The notes under the pieces were generated by a model. The model was given only the letters and a program-made list of their open reading frames with translations. It did no database searches and was not told the DNA's origin. From Bacteroidales bacterium (GTDB lineage: Bacteria; Bacteroidota; Bacteroidia; Bacteroidales; Marinilabiliaceae): DNA of 64,000 bases. Shown in pieces: positions 55,793-64,000 of this stretch (position 1 is its first letter; the number at the start of each line of letters is the position of its first letter). Made by a program: the position numbers and the translations under genes. The stretch covers positions 434,001 through 498,000 of the forward strand of contig QKJP01000048.1 in NCBI GenBank assembly GCA_003249255.1, given 5' to 3'.

Positions 55793-58351
55793 TTATCCAC
55801 ACTTCGAAGAACCACAACTCTTACAGCTGAGGCAACCTTCCTGGTAAATAAGGTCTTCAGATCCACAATTATCACACTTGCCTTTTTTGGCTTTTGTACC
55901 ATCCGGAATGTATTTCTTAAGGGCACGCTCAACACCGTTTTTCCATGTATTGATAGATTCACTATCCAATTGAAGTCCCGAAACTAAGTCCAAAACATCA
56001 TCGATTGGCATACCATGACGAAGTACTCCTGAGATTAATTTTGCATAATTCCAGTACTCTTTGTCGAATTTGTGAGATAAGCCTTCGATGGTAGTTTTAT
56101 ATCCTCGCTTGTTTCTAAATTGAAAATCGTAACGAGTTGTACCATCCTCTTCGGTATTCTTAATAATAGTACCATCCTGCACAGACTTAGGTAACAAGAT
56201 ACCATCCTCATCATCTGCCAAACCGGTAAAGATCTCGTAAGGATGTCCATCGATACAACCTACAAAAGCAATCCACTTTTCTTTGTTGTTTTGAAAACGA
56301 ACTACGTCGGCATCTAATTCTTTCGGACGCTTATTTGGCAACTTCGTAAAACCATCTTCTTTCTTCTTATCGTCGTTAGATACAAGAACTCCGGCACGAG
56401 AACCATCCCGGTAAACAGTTACGCCTTTACAGCCACTCTTCCAAGCCTCTACGTATAACTGACCTACTAACTCTTCTTTAACATCGTTTGGTAAGTTGAT
56501 GGTTACCGAAATAGAGTGATCTACCCATTTCTGAACGCCACCTTGCATACGCACTTTATTCATCCAATCTACATCGTTCGATGTTGCTTTATGATAAGGA
56601 GACTTAGCAACCAAGGCATCTAACTCTTCGCTAGAATAACGTTTAGTGGTATCGTATCCATTCACTTCCATCCAAGTCACAAACTTATGGTGAAAAACAA
56701 TGTACTCTTCGAAGCTATCTCCTACTTCATCAATAAAATCGACACGTACATCTGTATCATTCGGATTTACTTTACGACGACGCTTGTACACCGGTAAGAA
56801 CACAGGCTCGATGCCCGATGTTGTTTGAGTCATCAAACTTGTAGTACCAGTAGGTGCAATGGTTAGAAGAGCGATGTTACGGCGACCATGCTTTAACATA
56901 TCTTCTTTTAATGATGCATCTGCCTCAAATAAACGTTTGATTAACGGATTATTCTTTTCTTTTTCAGAATCGTATATCTTGAAAGATCCACGGTCTTTTG
57001 CCATTTCGACCGATGCACGGTAAGCGGCCAATGCTAAGGTTTTATGTACTTCGATAGAGAAATCTACTGCGATATCGCTACCATAAGTTAAGTTTAAAGC
57101 CGCAAGCATATCCCCTTCAGCAGTAATACCAACACCGGTACGGCGACCTTCGTCTGCTTTTTGGCGGATGTTCTCCCACAACTCACGCTCTACACGCTTA
57201 GTTGTATCAGACTCAGGATCTGATTTTACTTTTTCTAAGATCGCATCAATTTTCTCTAACTCAAGGTCGATGATGTCGTCCATCATGCGCTGAGCATAAC
57301 CCACATGCTCTTTAAACAAATCGAAGTTAAATTTCGCATCAGCTGTAAACGGATTCTCTACATAAGAATACAAGTTTAAAGCGATTAAACGGCAACTATC
57401 GTAAGGACATAAAGGAATCTCGCCACATGGGTTTGTAGAAACAGTACGATACCCTTGGTCTGCATAACAATCAGGCACTGATTCCTTAATAATAGTATCC
57501 CAGAAAAGGATACCAGGCTCTGCAGATTTCCATGCATTGTGTACAATCTTATCCCAAATTCCTTTTGCATTAGCTTGCTTAGTAACCTGAGGATTTTTTG
57601 CATCAACAGGATATTGCTGAGTATATTCTCTCTCTTCAACAACCGCTTTCATAAAGTCGTCGTCGATTTTTACAGATACATTAGCTCCGGTCACTTTACC
57701 TTGCTCTAATTTTGCATCAATAAAATCTTCCGAATCGGGATGTTTGATAGAAACACTTAACATCAACGCTCCACGACGGCCATCCTGAGCAACTTCACGA
57801 GTTGAGTTACTATAACGCTCCATAAAAGGAACAATACCCGTTGATGTTAAAGCTGAGTTCTTTACCGGTGATCCTTTCGGACGAATGTGTGATAAATCAT
57901 GCCCTACTCCACCACGACGTTTCATTAATTGAACCTGCTCTTGGTCTACTTTCATAATAGCACCATAAGAATCTGATGGCCCATTATCACCAATCACAAA
58001 ACAGTTAGACAACGAAGCTATCTGAAAATCGTTTCCAATCCCAGTCATAGGGCCACCTTGAGGAACAATGTATTTAAAGTTCTTTAACAAACCATAAATC
58101 TTATCCACTTGCATTGGGTTAGGATACTTTTCTTCGATACGAGCAATTTCTCGTGCAAGACGCCAGTGCATCTCATCAGGATTGATTTCATAAATATTGC
58201 CATCCGAATCCTTAAGTGCATACTTATTTACCCAAACACGGGCTGCTAGTTCATCACCTTGAAAATATTCGAGGGAAGCTTTAAATGCTTCGTCAAAAGT
58301 ATAAGTTTCATTAGAAACGTTTGTCAGTGGGTCAATTTGTTTTACTGCCAT
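55793..58351 (-). CDS. nrdJ: Adenosylcobalamin-dependent (class II) ribonucleoside-diphosphate reductase
   Basis: 852 residues. It reduces ribonucleotides to deoxyribonucleotides without oxygen, using B12. Signatures: SLSNCFVIGDN (first active Cys, about 132), RGGVGHDLSHIRP, STNPCGEIPL (radical-site Cys, about 310), LLTIAPTGTTS (about 495), and a C-terminal zinc finger CDNCGSEDLIYQEGCLSCKSCG. The length is usual for the NrdJ of this phylum. No cobalamin riboswitch could be recognised in the 590 bases upstream. Confidence 0.96.
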   Translation of the reverse strand: MAVKQIDPLTNVSNETYTFDEAFKASLEYFQGDELAARVWVNKYALKDSDGNIYEINPDEMHWRLAREIARIEEKYPNPMQVDKIYGLLKNFKYIVPQGGPMTGIGNDFQIASLSNCFVIGDNGPSDSYGAIMKVDQEQVQLMKRRGGVGHDLSHIRPKGSPVKNSALTSTGIVPFMERYSNSTREVAQDGRRGALMLSVSIKHPDSEDFIDAKLEQGKVTGANVSVKIDDDFMKAVVEEREYTQQYPVDAKNPQVTKQANAKGIWDKIVHNAWKSAEPGILFWDTIIKESVPDCYADQGYRTVSTNPCGEIPLCPYDSCRLIALNLYSYVENPFTADAKFNFDLFKEHVGYAQRMMDDIIDLELEKIDAILEKVKSDPESDTTKRVERELWENIRQKADEGRRTGVGITAEGDMLAALNLTYGSDIAVDFSIEVHKTLALAAYRASVEMAKDRGSFKIYDSEKEKNNPLIKRLFEADASLKEDMLKHGRRNIALLTIAPTGTTSLMTQTTSGIEPVFLPVYKRRRKVNPNDTDVRVDFIDEVGDSFEEYIVFHHKFVTWMEVNGYDTTKRYSSEELDALVAKSPYHKATSNDVDWMNKVRMQGGVQKWVDHSISVTINLPNDVKEELVGQLYVEAWKSGCKGVTVYRDGSRAGVLVSNDDKKKEDGFTKLPNKRPKELDADVVRFQNNKEKWIAFVGCIDGHPYEIFTGLADDEDGILLPKSVQDGTIIKNTEEDGTTRYDFQFRNKRGYKTTIEGLSHKFDKEYWNYAKLISGVLRHGMPIDDVLDLVSGLQLDSESINTWKNGVERALKKYIPDGTKAKKGKCDNCGSEDLIYQEGCLSCKSCGSSKCG

Positions 58352-58944
58352 CGTGAAAACATGATAAAGATGTAAATATTTTTTTCCTTAAGAGCTTGTT
58401 CAATTTTGCGACTGCAATATATGCATAGATGTTTTTTTGAACAAACTTTATTTCCTAACAATTTCACAAAGTTATCCAAAACAAAAGCTTTAAATACTTA
58501 TTATCTGAACTTTACAATTTTATAAAATACTAAAAGTTGTCCAAAAGTAGTTTTCAACAAGCTGTTCACATCTTTTCAAAAATAATTCTTGGAAAATATT
58601 AAGTCCCTGAAATCGACACATTGGGAGAAAAAATGAGTTATGCAAATGAAGTTTTGAACATTAAAAGTACGGAGCTCGAAGTACGGAGTTCCCTGCCCGA
58701 GGGTCAGGCCGGGAAGCCTAAAACTTCCTGCATTTAAACATGGCACTTTTGATGATTTGTCAAACTGCTCAATTGCCGAATTGACGAATAATATGAACGC
58801 ACACGAACTTCTGCCTACTGCCTAACAAGCATGGTTAGTTACTCAGGTAATATACCTCAAACCTATGTAAAGTATCATTCAACAACCAAACTCACATTTA
58901 CGAATTGCAACATTTACACATTAAACAATTAACACATTAGCACA
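58352..58944. other. Intergenic region upstream of nrdJ
   Basis: 593 bases, no gene. It includes a word-like stretch (58666-58690, GTACGGAGCTCGAAGTACGG) running into a GC-rich imperfect palindrome at 58689-58715 (TTCCCTGCCCGAGGGTCAGG plus CCGGGAA). At 58900-58945 there are iterated words ACACATTA / TTAGCACATC. Confidence 0.5.
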
Positions 58945-60168
58945 TCAAAGCGTTTCTTTCACTATGATTTCCGTCGCCCCACACATACTTTGCACATAAT
59001 CGAATGCTGCTTTCGAAGAAGAAGCCAACAATTCGTTATCAGCCCAAAGCTTTTCTATTTCTTGCTTAAATTCCGATTGAGCAGAAATGGAAATTCCACC
59101 ACCAACTTCGATTAAATCTACAGCCTCTTTAAACTTCTTGTGTTTCGGCCCAAAGAAAACCGGCATGCCATAGGTAGCTGCCTCTAGTGTATTATGAATT
59201 CCTTTACCAAATCCACCACCAATATATGCCACCTGTCCATATTTATAGATAGACGATAACATGCCGATGGTATCCACAATTAATACCCGACAATTATCAG
59301 CCAAAATATTGCCTGACGTATATTTATGATAGAGAACATTAAGCTTAGACTCTATTTGTTTAATATGTCCTTCGTGAATTTCGTGCGGTGCAATAATAAG
59401 TTTTACATCTTTGTTTTCATTTTGAATGTAATCAATCAGGATATCCTCATCCGGCTCCCAAGTAGATCCGGCAACAATAACTTTTGATGATCCATTTACA
59501 AATCGATCAACCAAAGGAAAATCTTTTGACATTGCTGCAATAGCTTTTACACGATCGAAACGCGTATCACCTATAACCTTATAATTGGACACTCCAATAC
59601 TTTCCAATAAAGCTGCCGATTTATCATCCTGAATATAAATAAACCTAAAAGCCGTCAACATTTTCTGAAACCAACTTCCGTACCACGTAAAGAAAGACTG
59701 CTCCTTTCTAAAAATCATTGATACTCCAAATGTTGGCACATCTGCTTTCTTTAACTCTTTTAAGAAATGATGCCAAAACTCATACTTAATAAAATAGACT
59801 TTTGATGGATTGATAGCCCCAATAAAACGCTTGGCATTACGGGAAGTATCTGCCGGCAGGTAACAAACCACATCTGCCAAATCGTAATTCTTTCTCACCT
59901 CGTACCCCGATGGCGAAAAGAAAGTAAGTACCACTTTCGTGCGTGGAGCCTTTTCTTTAATGGCTTCAATAATTGGTCGCCCTTGTTCAAACTCACCTAA
60001 ACTGGCGGCATGCACCCAGATTACTTCTCCAGAGAGATCAGCATTTTTTAATACAGAAAAAACCTGCATCCTACCTTGATGAAGCATTTTTGCTTTATCG
60101 TTAAATAAAGATGCAAAAGCAATTAATAGAGAATATAATCTGATACCAATGTTATATATAAAAACCAT
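58945..60168 (-). CDS. waaA: 3-deoxy-D-manno-octulosonic acid transferase
   Basis: 407 residues from the ATG at 60168 (the codon before is GTG). It adds Kdo from CMP-Kdo to lipid A precursor. Signatures: N-terminal membrane segment, WVHAASLGEFEQGRPIIEAIK (about 50-70, catalytic Glu), SMIFRKEQSFF, and the GT-B C-terminal VAGSTWEPDEDIL, IIAPHEIHEGHI and AYIGGGFGKGIHNTLEAATYGMPVFFGP. Encoded alone here, far from lpxK in this window. Confidence 0.94.
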   Translation of the reverse strand: MVFIYNIGIRLYSLLIAFASLFNDKAKMLHQGRMQVFSVLKNADLSGEVIWVHAASLGEFEQGRPIIEAIKEKAPRTKVVLTFFSPSGYEVRKNYDLADVVCYLPADTSRNAKRFIGAINPSKVYFIKYEFWHHFLKELKKADVPTFGVSMIFRKEQSFFTWYGSWFQKMLTAFRFIYIQDDKSAALLESIGVSNYKVIGDTRFDRVKAIAAMSKDFPLVDRFVNGSSKVIVAGSTWEPDEDILIDYIQNENKDVKLIIAPHEIHEGHIKQIESKLNVLYHKYTSGNILADNCRVLIVDTIGMLSSIYKYGQVAYIGGGFGKGIHNTLEAATYGMPVFFGPKHKKFKEAVDLIEVGGGISISAQSEFKQEIEKLWADNELLASSSKAAFDYVQSMCGATEIIVKETL

Positions 60169-60190
60169 CACAACGCTGTCATTTGTAAAT

Positions 60191-60272
60191 CGCCCCTTCA
60201 GGGCTACCTGAATTTAACTTAATCACACAGGACGATGCCCTGTACTAATATCAATAAGGCTTTCAGCCTTGC
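60191..60272. repeat. REP-like intergenic element
   Basis: Three short GC hairpins in series: GCCCCTTCAGGGC, CAGGACGATGCCCTG and AAGGCTTTCAGCCTT. The wording matches a type of dispersed intergenic repeat that I have seen in many Bacteroidota genomes; copy number cannot be judged from one window. Confidence 0.55.
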
Positions 60273-60327
60273 TTAGTATAACTCAACAATAGCTTCTCGC
60301 AATAATAAGCGTCAAAGATAATATTTT

Positions 60328-60368
60328 TATGCCCTCAAGATTTTCTGAAACCTTGAGTTGAGGGCATA
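60328..60368. promoter_or_regulatory. Long hairpin between waaA and pgk
   Basis: TATGCCCTCAA / TTGAGGGCATA is an 11-bp perfect stem, with a nested CTCAAG / CTTGAG alternative. It has no T-run on either side, so it is not a terminator by itself. Possibly a repeat or an mRNA-stabilising structure. Confidence 0.5.
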
Positions 60369-60369
60369 A

Positions 60370-60398
60370 AAAAGCCACGCTCGAAAAACGTGGCTTTT
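60370..60398 (-). terminator. Terminator of pgk
   Basis: Minus strand AAAAGCCACG / CGTGGCTTTT with a 9-base loop and T-run, 21 bases after the pgk stop. Confidence 0.85.
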
Positions 60399-60419
60399 GA
60401 AAAATATCTTAAAAAAAGA

Positions 60420-61595
60420 CTACTCGCGAATAGCAGCTACTCCCGGCAATACTTTTCCTTCTAAGAATTCTAATGAAGCACCACCACCTGTAGAGATGTG
60501 GCTCATTTTGTCTGCTAAACCACTAGCATTAACAGCAGCAACAGAGTCACCACCACCAATGATAGAAACAGCTGAAGAATCGGCTACTGCCTGACAAACA
60601 GCAAATGTACCTTTAGAGAAGTTTGGCATTTCGAAACAACCCATAGGACCATTCCAAACAACAGTTTTAGCACCAGCGATTTCAGCAGCATAAGCTTCAG
60701 CAGTTTTAGGACCTACGTCTAAGGCCATACGACCTTCAGGAATATCACAACCCACTTCCATAATATCTGCATCGTTAGCAAATTTATCAGCAGCTAAGTT
60801 ATCTACCGGCAACATAAAGTTTACACCGTTAGTTTTAGCATCAGCTAATACTTGCTTTGCAGTATCAATCAGATCATTTTCTACTAAAGAGTTACCAACG
60901 TTATAACCTTGAGCTTTTAAGAAAGTGTAAGCCATACCACCACCAATCAAGATAGTATCTACTTTAGTGATTAATGATTTTAACACTTCTAATTTACCTG
61001 ATACTTTAGCACCACCTACGATAGCAACGAATGGCTTCTCAGCGTTTTCTATTGCATCTCCTAAGAATGTAATTTCTTTATCTAGTAGGTAACCTGCCAT
61101 TTTCTCTTTAGCAAATTTAGCAATGATAGTAGTAGAAGCATGCGCACGGTGAGCCGTACCAAATGCATCGTTAATATAAACATCTGCTAACTCAGCTAGT
61201 TCTTTAGAGAAGGCTTCATTACCTTTTTCTTCTTCGTTATGGAAACGTAAGTTTTCTAATAACATTACTTCGCCCATTTGAAGTGCATCGGCCATAGCCT
61301 TAACCTCTGCACCAACACAATCAGGAGCCATTTTTACATCAACACCTAATTTTGCACTAAGATGTGCAACGATGTGCTTTAATGAAAACTCTGGAGTAGC
61401 CGCACCTTTTGGTCTACCTAAGTGTGACATTAAAATAACTGCTCCACCATCTTTTAAAACTTTTTGGATAGTTGGAAGTGCAGCTACGATACGAGTATCG
61501 TCTGTGATTTCGAATTTATCGTTTAAAGGCACATTGAAATCCACACGGATAATCGCCTTTTTGCCTGAGAAATTAAAACTGTCAATTGCAGCCAT
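60420..61595 (-). CDS. pgk: Phosphoglycerate kinase
   Basis: 391 residues. Glycolytic transfer of phosphate from 1,3-bisphosphoglycerate to ADP. Signatures: IIRVDFNVPLND (about 14-25), MSHLGRPKG (about 57), LLENLRFH, AIVGGAKVSGKLEVL (about 193), VVWNGPMGCFE (about 315) and the Gly-rich SIIGGGDSVAAV (about 345). Domain order and length are typical. It is a single gene with a strong -7 box and terminator. Confidence 0.97.
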   Translation of the reverse strand: MAAIDSFNFSGKKAIIRVDFNVPLNDKFEITDDTRIVAALPTIQKVLKDGGAVILMSHLGRPKGAATPEFSLKHIVAHLSAKLGVDVKMAPDCVGAEVKAMADALQMGEVMLLENLRFHNEEEKGNEAFSKELAELADVYINDAFGTAHRAHASTTIIAKFAKEKMAGYLLDKEITFLGDAIENAEKPFVAIVGGAKVSGKLEVLKSLITKVDTILIGGGMAYTFLKAQGYNVGNSLVENDLIDTAKQVLADAKTNGVNFMLPVDNLAADKFANDADIMEVGCDIPEGRMALDVGPKTAEAYAAEIAGAKTVVWNGPMGCFEMPNFSKGTFAVCQAVADSSAVSIIGGGDSVAAVNASGLADKMSHISTGGGASLEFLEGKVLPGVAAIRE

Positions 61596-61630
61596 TTGAA
61601 TTGTGTTTTTAAATATTCAACAATAGTGGG

Positions 61631-61638
61631 CAAAGATA
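61631..61638 (-). promoter_or_regulatory. -7 box of pgk
   Basis: Minus strand TATCTTTG is an exact TAnnTTTG, 35 bases before pgk. The -33 element is not clear. Confidence 0.5.
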
Positions 61639-61700
61639 AAAAATTCTCGCTGATTCGGAAGTTGCAAGCCTTATATTAATTGTGATTTAACACTTTTTTA

Positions 61701-61730
61701 AGCCCGAAGTTCGAAGTCCGAAGCCCAAAG
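61701..61730. repeat. Word-like repeat CGAAGTTCGAAGTCCGAAG
   Basis: Three iterations of (T/C)CGAAG within 20 bases, in the 277-base gap between pgk and cysQ. Related wording is found at 55610-55640 and 58666-58690. Confidence 0.5.
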
Positions 61731-61872
61731 GAAAAACAGGGCAAAATTACCAATTTCGACTTTCTCCAAACAATTAAATCAGCCATTTAGAAATTGGACT
61801 TTATTCCACCAAAAAACATCGAATATTTCAAAAGAATAATTTACAAATCAGCACATTAAATAAGTTGCACAT

Positions 61873-62718
61873 TTACTCATCATCTTGCTCCACCAACCAA
61901 TATTCATCTGCATTCACATTCTTGGCGGTGCACAAGAACCAACCATTGAGAAGTTGCTTTCGATTATAACGCATGCGCTCTTTGGTAGACCAATCTAACA
62001 ATTGACCACCGGCAGCCTCTAACACAGCCTGTCCGGCAGCAGTATCCCATTCCATAGTTGGTCCCAAACGCGGATACAAATGAGCTGATCCTTCGGCCGT
62101 AGCACACATTTTCAAAGAACTTCCTACCGAAACTAGCTCAACATCACCAACCTTCTCAACAAGATTATCGTAATAAATTTTCGTTTCAGGAGAAAAATGA
62201 CTCACACTTGCCACCATCGTAAATTCCACCAACTGGGCTGATGGCAATTTAATTGGAGACAAATCAGTTATAATCATTCCCACATCTTTCTTAAGCCACT
62301 TTTTTGGCAACTCAGAAACATATGCTCCATCCTTATCTCCCCAATACACCTTATTAAGATATGGAGCTAAAACGACTCCCAAAACCGGATAATTGTTCTC
62401 GATTAAAGCAACATTTACCGTAAATTCACCGTTACGCTTTACAAATTCTTTGGTGCCATCTAACGGATCTACAATCCATAACTTCTCCCATGTGGATCTT
62501 AAGACATAAGGAATATCCTCACCTTCTTCACTCAAAACCGGAATTTTGGTTGACTTTAAAACCTCATCAATGGCCATATGCGCTTTTACATCTGCCTCTG
62601 TTAATGGAGAATCATCACTTTTTAACCGAACATTAAAATCATCCTTTTGGTAGACCTGCATAATGGCTTGTCCTCCAACAACACAGGCTTTTAAAGCTGT
62701 CATGGTTAATTGTTGCAT
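61873..62718 (-). CDS. cysQ: 3'(2'),5'-bisphosphate nucleotidase
   Basis: 281 residues, inositol-monophosphatase fold. It removes the 3' phosphate of PAP from sulfate assimilation. Signatures: SPLTEADVKAH (about 37), SEEGEDI (about 63, metal Glu), WIVDPLDGTKEFVKRNGEFTVN (about 82-103, metal Asp pair) and GPTMEWDTAAGQAVLEAAGG (about 228-247). The start ATG at 62718 (MQQLTM) is chosen; MTAL at 62703 is possible. Eleven bases follow the upstream gene, so it is the third gene of a minus-strand operon. Confidence 0.93.
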   Translation of the reverse strand: MQQLTMTALKACVVGGQAIMQVYQKDDFNVRLKSDDSPLTEADVKAHMAIDEVLKSTKIPVLSEEGEDIPYVLRSTWEKLWIVDPLDGTKEFVKRNGEFTVNVALIENNYPVLGVVLAPYLNKVYWGDKDGAYVSELPKKWLKKDVGMIITDLSPIKLPSAQLVEFTMVASVSHFSPETKIYYDNLVEKVGDVELVSVGSSLKMCATAEGSAHLYPRLGPTMEWDTAAGQAVLEAAGGQLLDWSTKERMRYNRKQLLNGWFLCTAKNVNADEYWLVEQDDE

Positions 62719-62729
62719 AATGCACTATA

Positions 62730-63290
62730 TTAGGCCAGTACCTGAAGCTCTGTCAGTGGCGTTATGGTAAAATCGTTTAAATTTAATCTTTTGACAAGCA
62801 GCAGTCCCGGGTTTGATCCTTCTTGAATTGCACCCCATTTGGGGTAACAACCACTCTTGATGGCAATATCTTTAGAGAAACACTGAATCAATTTGGACAG
62901 TAATGTTTGTTCTAACCCGGATGTAGATTTTACTTCATTCCATACATTTATTTCATTGCTTGAGGCTACTTCACAATCTTTTACGATCACCTGAACCGAT
63001 GAGGGAATTCGAACATCGACGCATTTTTTTGTGAGAATAATTCGACGAGCACCTCCAACGACAGCTCGATTGATTCGTTTTTGAACATCTGTACATTCGC
63101 CAACTAGTATTTGCTGGATGAATCCCGGAACAATTACGCCATTGTACTGAGCTAAACCAGGTTCTTCTTTAAATTCTCCCTTTTGCTCTCGAATGGAAAT
63201 GATTTCCCCGGAATCGGCAATTTCCAAAATCGGGTATTTACCCCAGCTACCATCGGGTCTTAAATAGTAATGCGCTGAGATCTTTTTCAT
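62730..63290 (-). CDS. Amidohydrolase-like N-terminal domain protein, catalytic part missing
   Basis: 186 residues. The first 60 (MKKISAHYYLRPDGSWGKYPILEIA ... GVIVPGFI) resemble the N-terminal strand domain of amidohydrolases such as aminodeoxyfutalosine deaminase. Where those continue VPGFVNCHCHLE, this protein reads VPGFIQQILVGECT, so the HxH metal ligands are absent. A 125-residue tail has no known domain (NRAVVGGARRIILTKKC ...). It may be a structural or non-catalytic relative, or a gene remodelled after loss of the barrel. It lies 3 bases after the DUF4296 gene. Confidence 0.6.
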   Translation of the reverse strand: MKKISAHYYLRPDGSWGKYPILEIADSGEIISIREQKGEFKEEPGLAQYNGVIVPGFIQQILVGECTDVQKRINRAVVGGARRIILTKKCVDVRIPSSVQVIVKDCEVASSNEINVWNEVKSTSGLEQTLLSKLIQCFSKDIAIKSGCYPKWGAIQEGSNPGLLLVKRLNLNDFTITPLTELQVLA

Positions 63291-63293
63291 TGG

Positions 63294-64000
63294 CTAAGGG
63301 ATATACGTTAAGGCTACTTCTCCATATTCAACTTGAAGAGAATCTTTTTTTTCCATTCTAAAAATCTCACCCGAAAGACCATACAATTCTTGATCTTTTT
63401 GAGCTTCTAATTGAAGTTTTACGCTATCATTTGCCAACAATGACACTAGCGATTTTTTTATTGTATCAACCCCACTTGAATACCTAACAAAAACCTGCAC
63501 ATCTCTATCTTCAATAGCCTTAAGATCTTCAACATCGAATTTCACGCACAGAACATACACTCCGCCAATTGTAGAATCAACTGAAAAATCAAAAAAACAT
63601 CCCTCTCTCTTCAATCCTTTGTCTAATAAATCTTTGGCATGTACCTGCATTTGCTTAGTAACAGAATCTAGTTCTTTAAGAGTATCCTTTTTTTCAATTA
63701 AATTTGACTCTTCAGCTTCTTTTTCCGAAAGCATGGATATCACATCATCATATACTTCCAGATACAACTTAGGATGTGCAGTATACCAACTAATAATGGT
63801 ATCAAATTTATCCTTTGTCAGATTATGCTTAACCAGCACATCTCTATAGTACTTAGAATAATTCTTAGATATCCTCATTTCAGCCGTCACAGTACTACTA
63901 TTAAAAGTAGCTTCCAACAAATACAAATCAGTTAAAACACACGCTAACTCATATTTATCCGGAAATTCTTCTGGTACTTTTACTTCATTTCCACACGAGG
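63294..64000 (-). CDS. DUF4296 lipoprotein (5' end outside the window)
   Basis: At least 235 residues, running off the right edge. The visible 5' end reads SCGNEVKVPEEFPDKYELACVLTDLYLLEATFN from the edge. The SCG is a lipobox, and the PEEFPDKYELACVLTDLYLLEA block is the DUF4296 signature. A TTG at 63926 could be mistaken for the start, but the conserved sequence continues upstream of it. The rest is helical and Lys/Glu-rich. First visible gene of the operon with the amidohydrolase-like protein and cysQ. The function is unknown. Confidence 0.8.
   Translation of the reverse strand, partial: SCGNEVKVPEEFPDKYELACVLTDLYLLEATFNSSTVTAEMRISKNYSKYYRDVLVKHNLTKDKFDTIISWYTAHPKLYLEVYDDVISMLSEKEAEESNLIEKKDTLKELDSVTKQMQVHAKDLLDKGLKREGCFFDFSVDSTIGGVYVLCVKFDVEDLKAIEDRDVQVFVRYSSGVDTIKKSLVSLLANDSVKLQLEAQKDQELYGLSGEIFRMEKKDSLQVEYGEVALTYIP

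Noticed and set aside
58352-58944. Cobalamin riboswitch upstream of nrdJ
   Set aside because: I searched by eye for a B12-box-like GCCACTG and the associated stems and found none in the AT-rich leader.
63294-63926. Start of the DUF4296 gene at 63926
   Set aside because: That codon is TTG inside the conserved DUF4296 block; the frame continues upstream through a lipobox to the window edge.

Overview
The window is AT-rich DNA from a member of the Bacteroidota, most likely a marine or sediment Bacteroidales/Marinilabiliales-type bacterium. The evidence is the TAnnTTTG-type promoter boxes, a type IX secretion (T9SS) sorting domain, an S46 dipeptidyl-peptidase, a HU-CCDC81/SPOR protein, DUF4296, a WbqC protein and LytS-type kinases fused to TPRs. 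The assignment is by inference from gene content; no 16S rRNA gene is present. There is no prophage and no CRISPR array. One intact insertion sequence is present.

Layout. 1-4.6 kb: a YwqK/MORN-like repeat protein, cysS, an M28 lipoprotein peptidase and rnhB. 4.65-6.8 kb: an IS1634-type insertion sequence with recognisable terminal inverted repeats. 7.7-11.4 kb: a DPP7-type S46 peptidase, MarC and a viroplasmin-type RNase H. 11.4-20.5 kb is the most accessory-looking part: a 50-residue lipoprotein, two tandem paralogous TPR-LytS kinases without response regulators, a secreted protein resembling polymorphic toxin type 44 directly followed by a lipoprotein (candidate effector/immunity pair), and a compact Y_Y_Y sensor kinase with a TTG start.

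21-40 kb is mostly housekeeping: tRNA-Cys, a CWC protein, folB, glnS, a T9SS-exported SGNH-like protein, gltX, a His-rich barrel-like protein, galE, a HU-CCDC81/SPOR protein, metG, a run of ldcA-yraN-mmcQ-SET-DUF502-TPR genes, metK with a candidate SAM-II-like leader, three identical tRNA-Glu genes interleaved with rpsT, and radC.

39.8-49.3 kb is a surface-glycan region: an acyltransferase-like protein, a GT2, and a seven-gene minus-strand operon (two FdtA-like ketoisomerases, a FemAB/GNAT-like protein, a GT-C enzyme, WbqC, a GT-B glycosyltransferase and a Wzx-like flippase) divergent from a DegT/FdtB-like aminotransferase. Together they suggest a dTDP-3-amino-3,6-dideoxyhexose-containing glycan.

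49.4-64 kb: upp, folK, sppA, lpxK, a purine nucleoside phosphorylase, a DUF4160/DUF2442 pair, a 41-42-bp degenerate tandem repeat, class II ribonucleotide reductase, kdtA, pgk, cysQ, an amidohydrolase-like remnant, and a DUF4296 lipoprotein cut by the window edge.

Most plausible candidates for something new: the type-44-like secreted protein with its lipoprotein partner (17.6-19.0 kb), the seven-unit noncoding tandem repeat (55.18-55.47 kb), the metK leader, and the orphan kinase block with its small lipoprotein and shared upstream motif.
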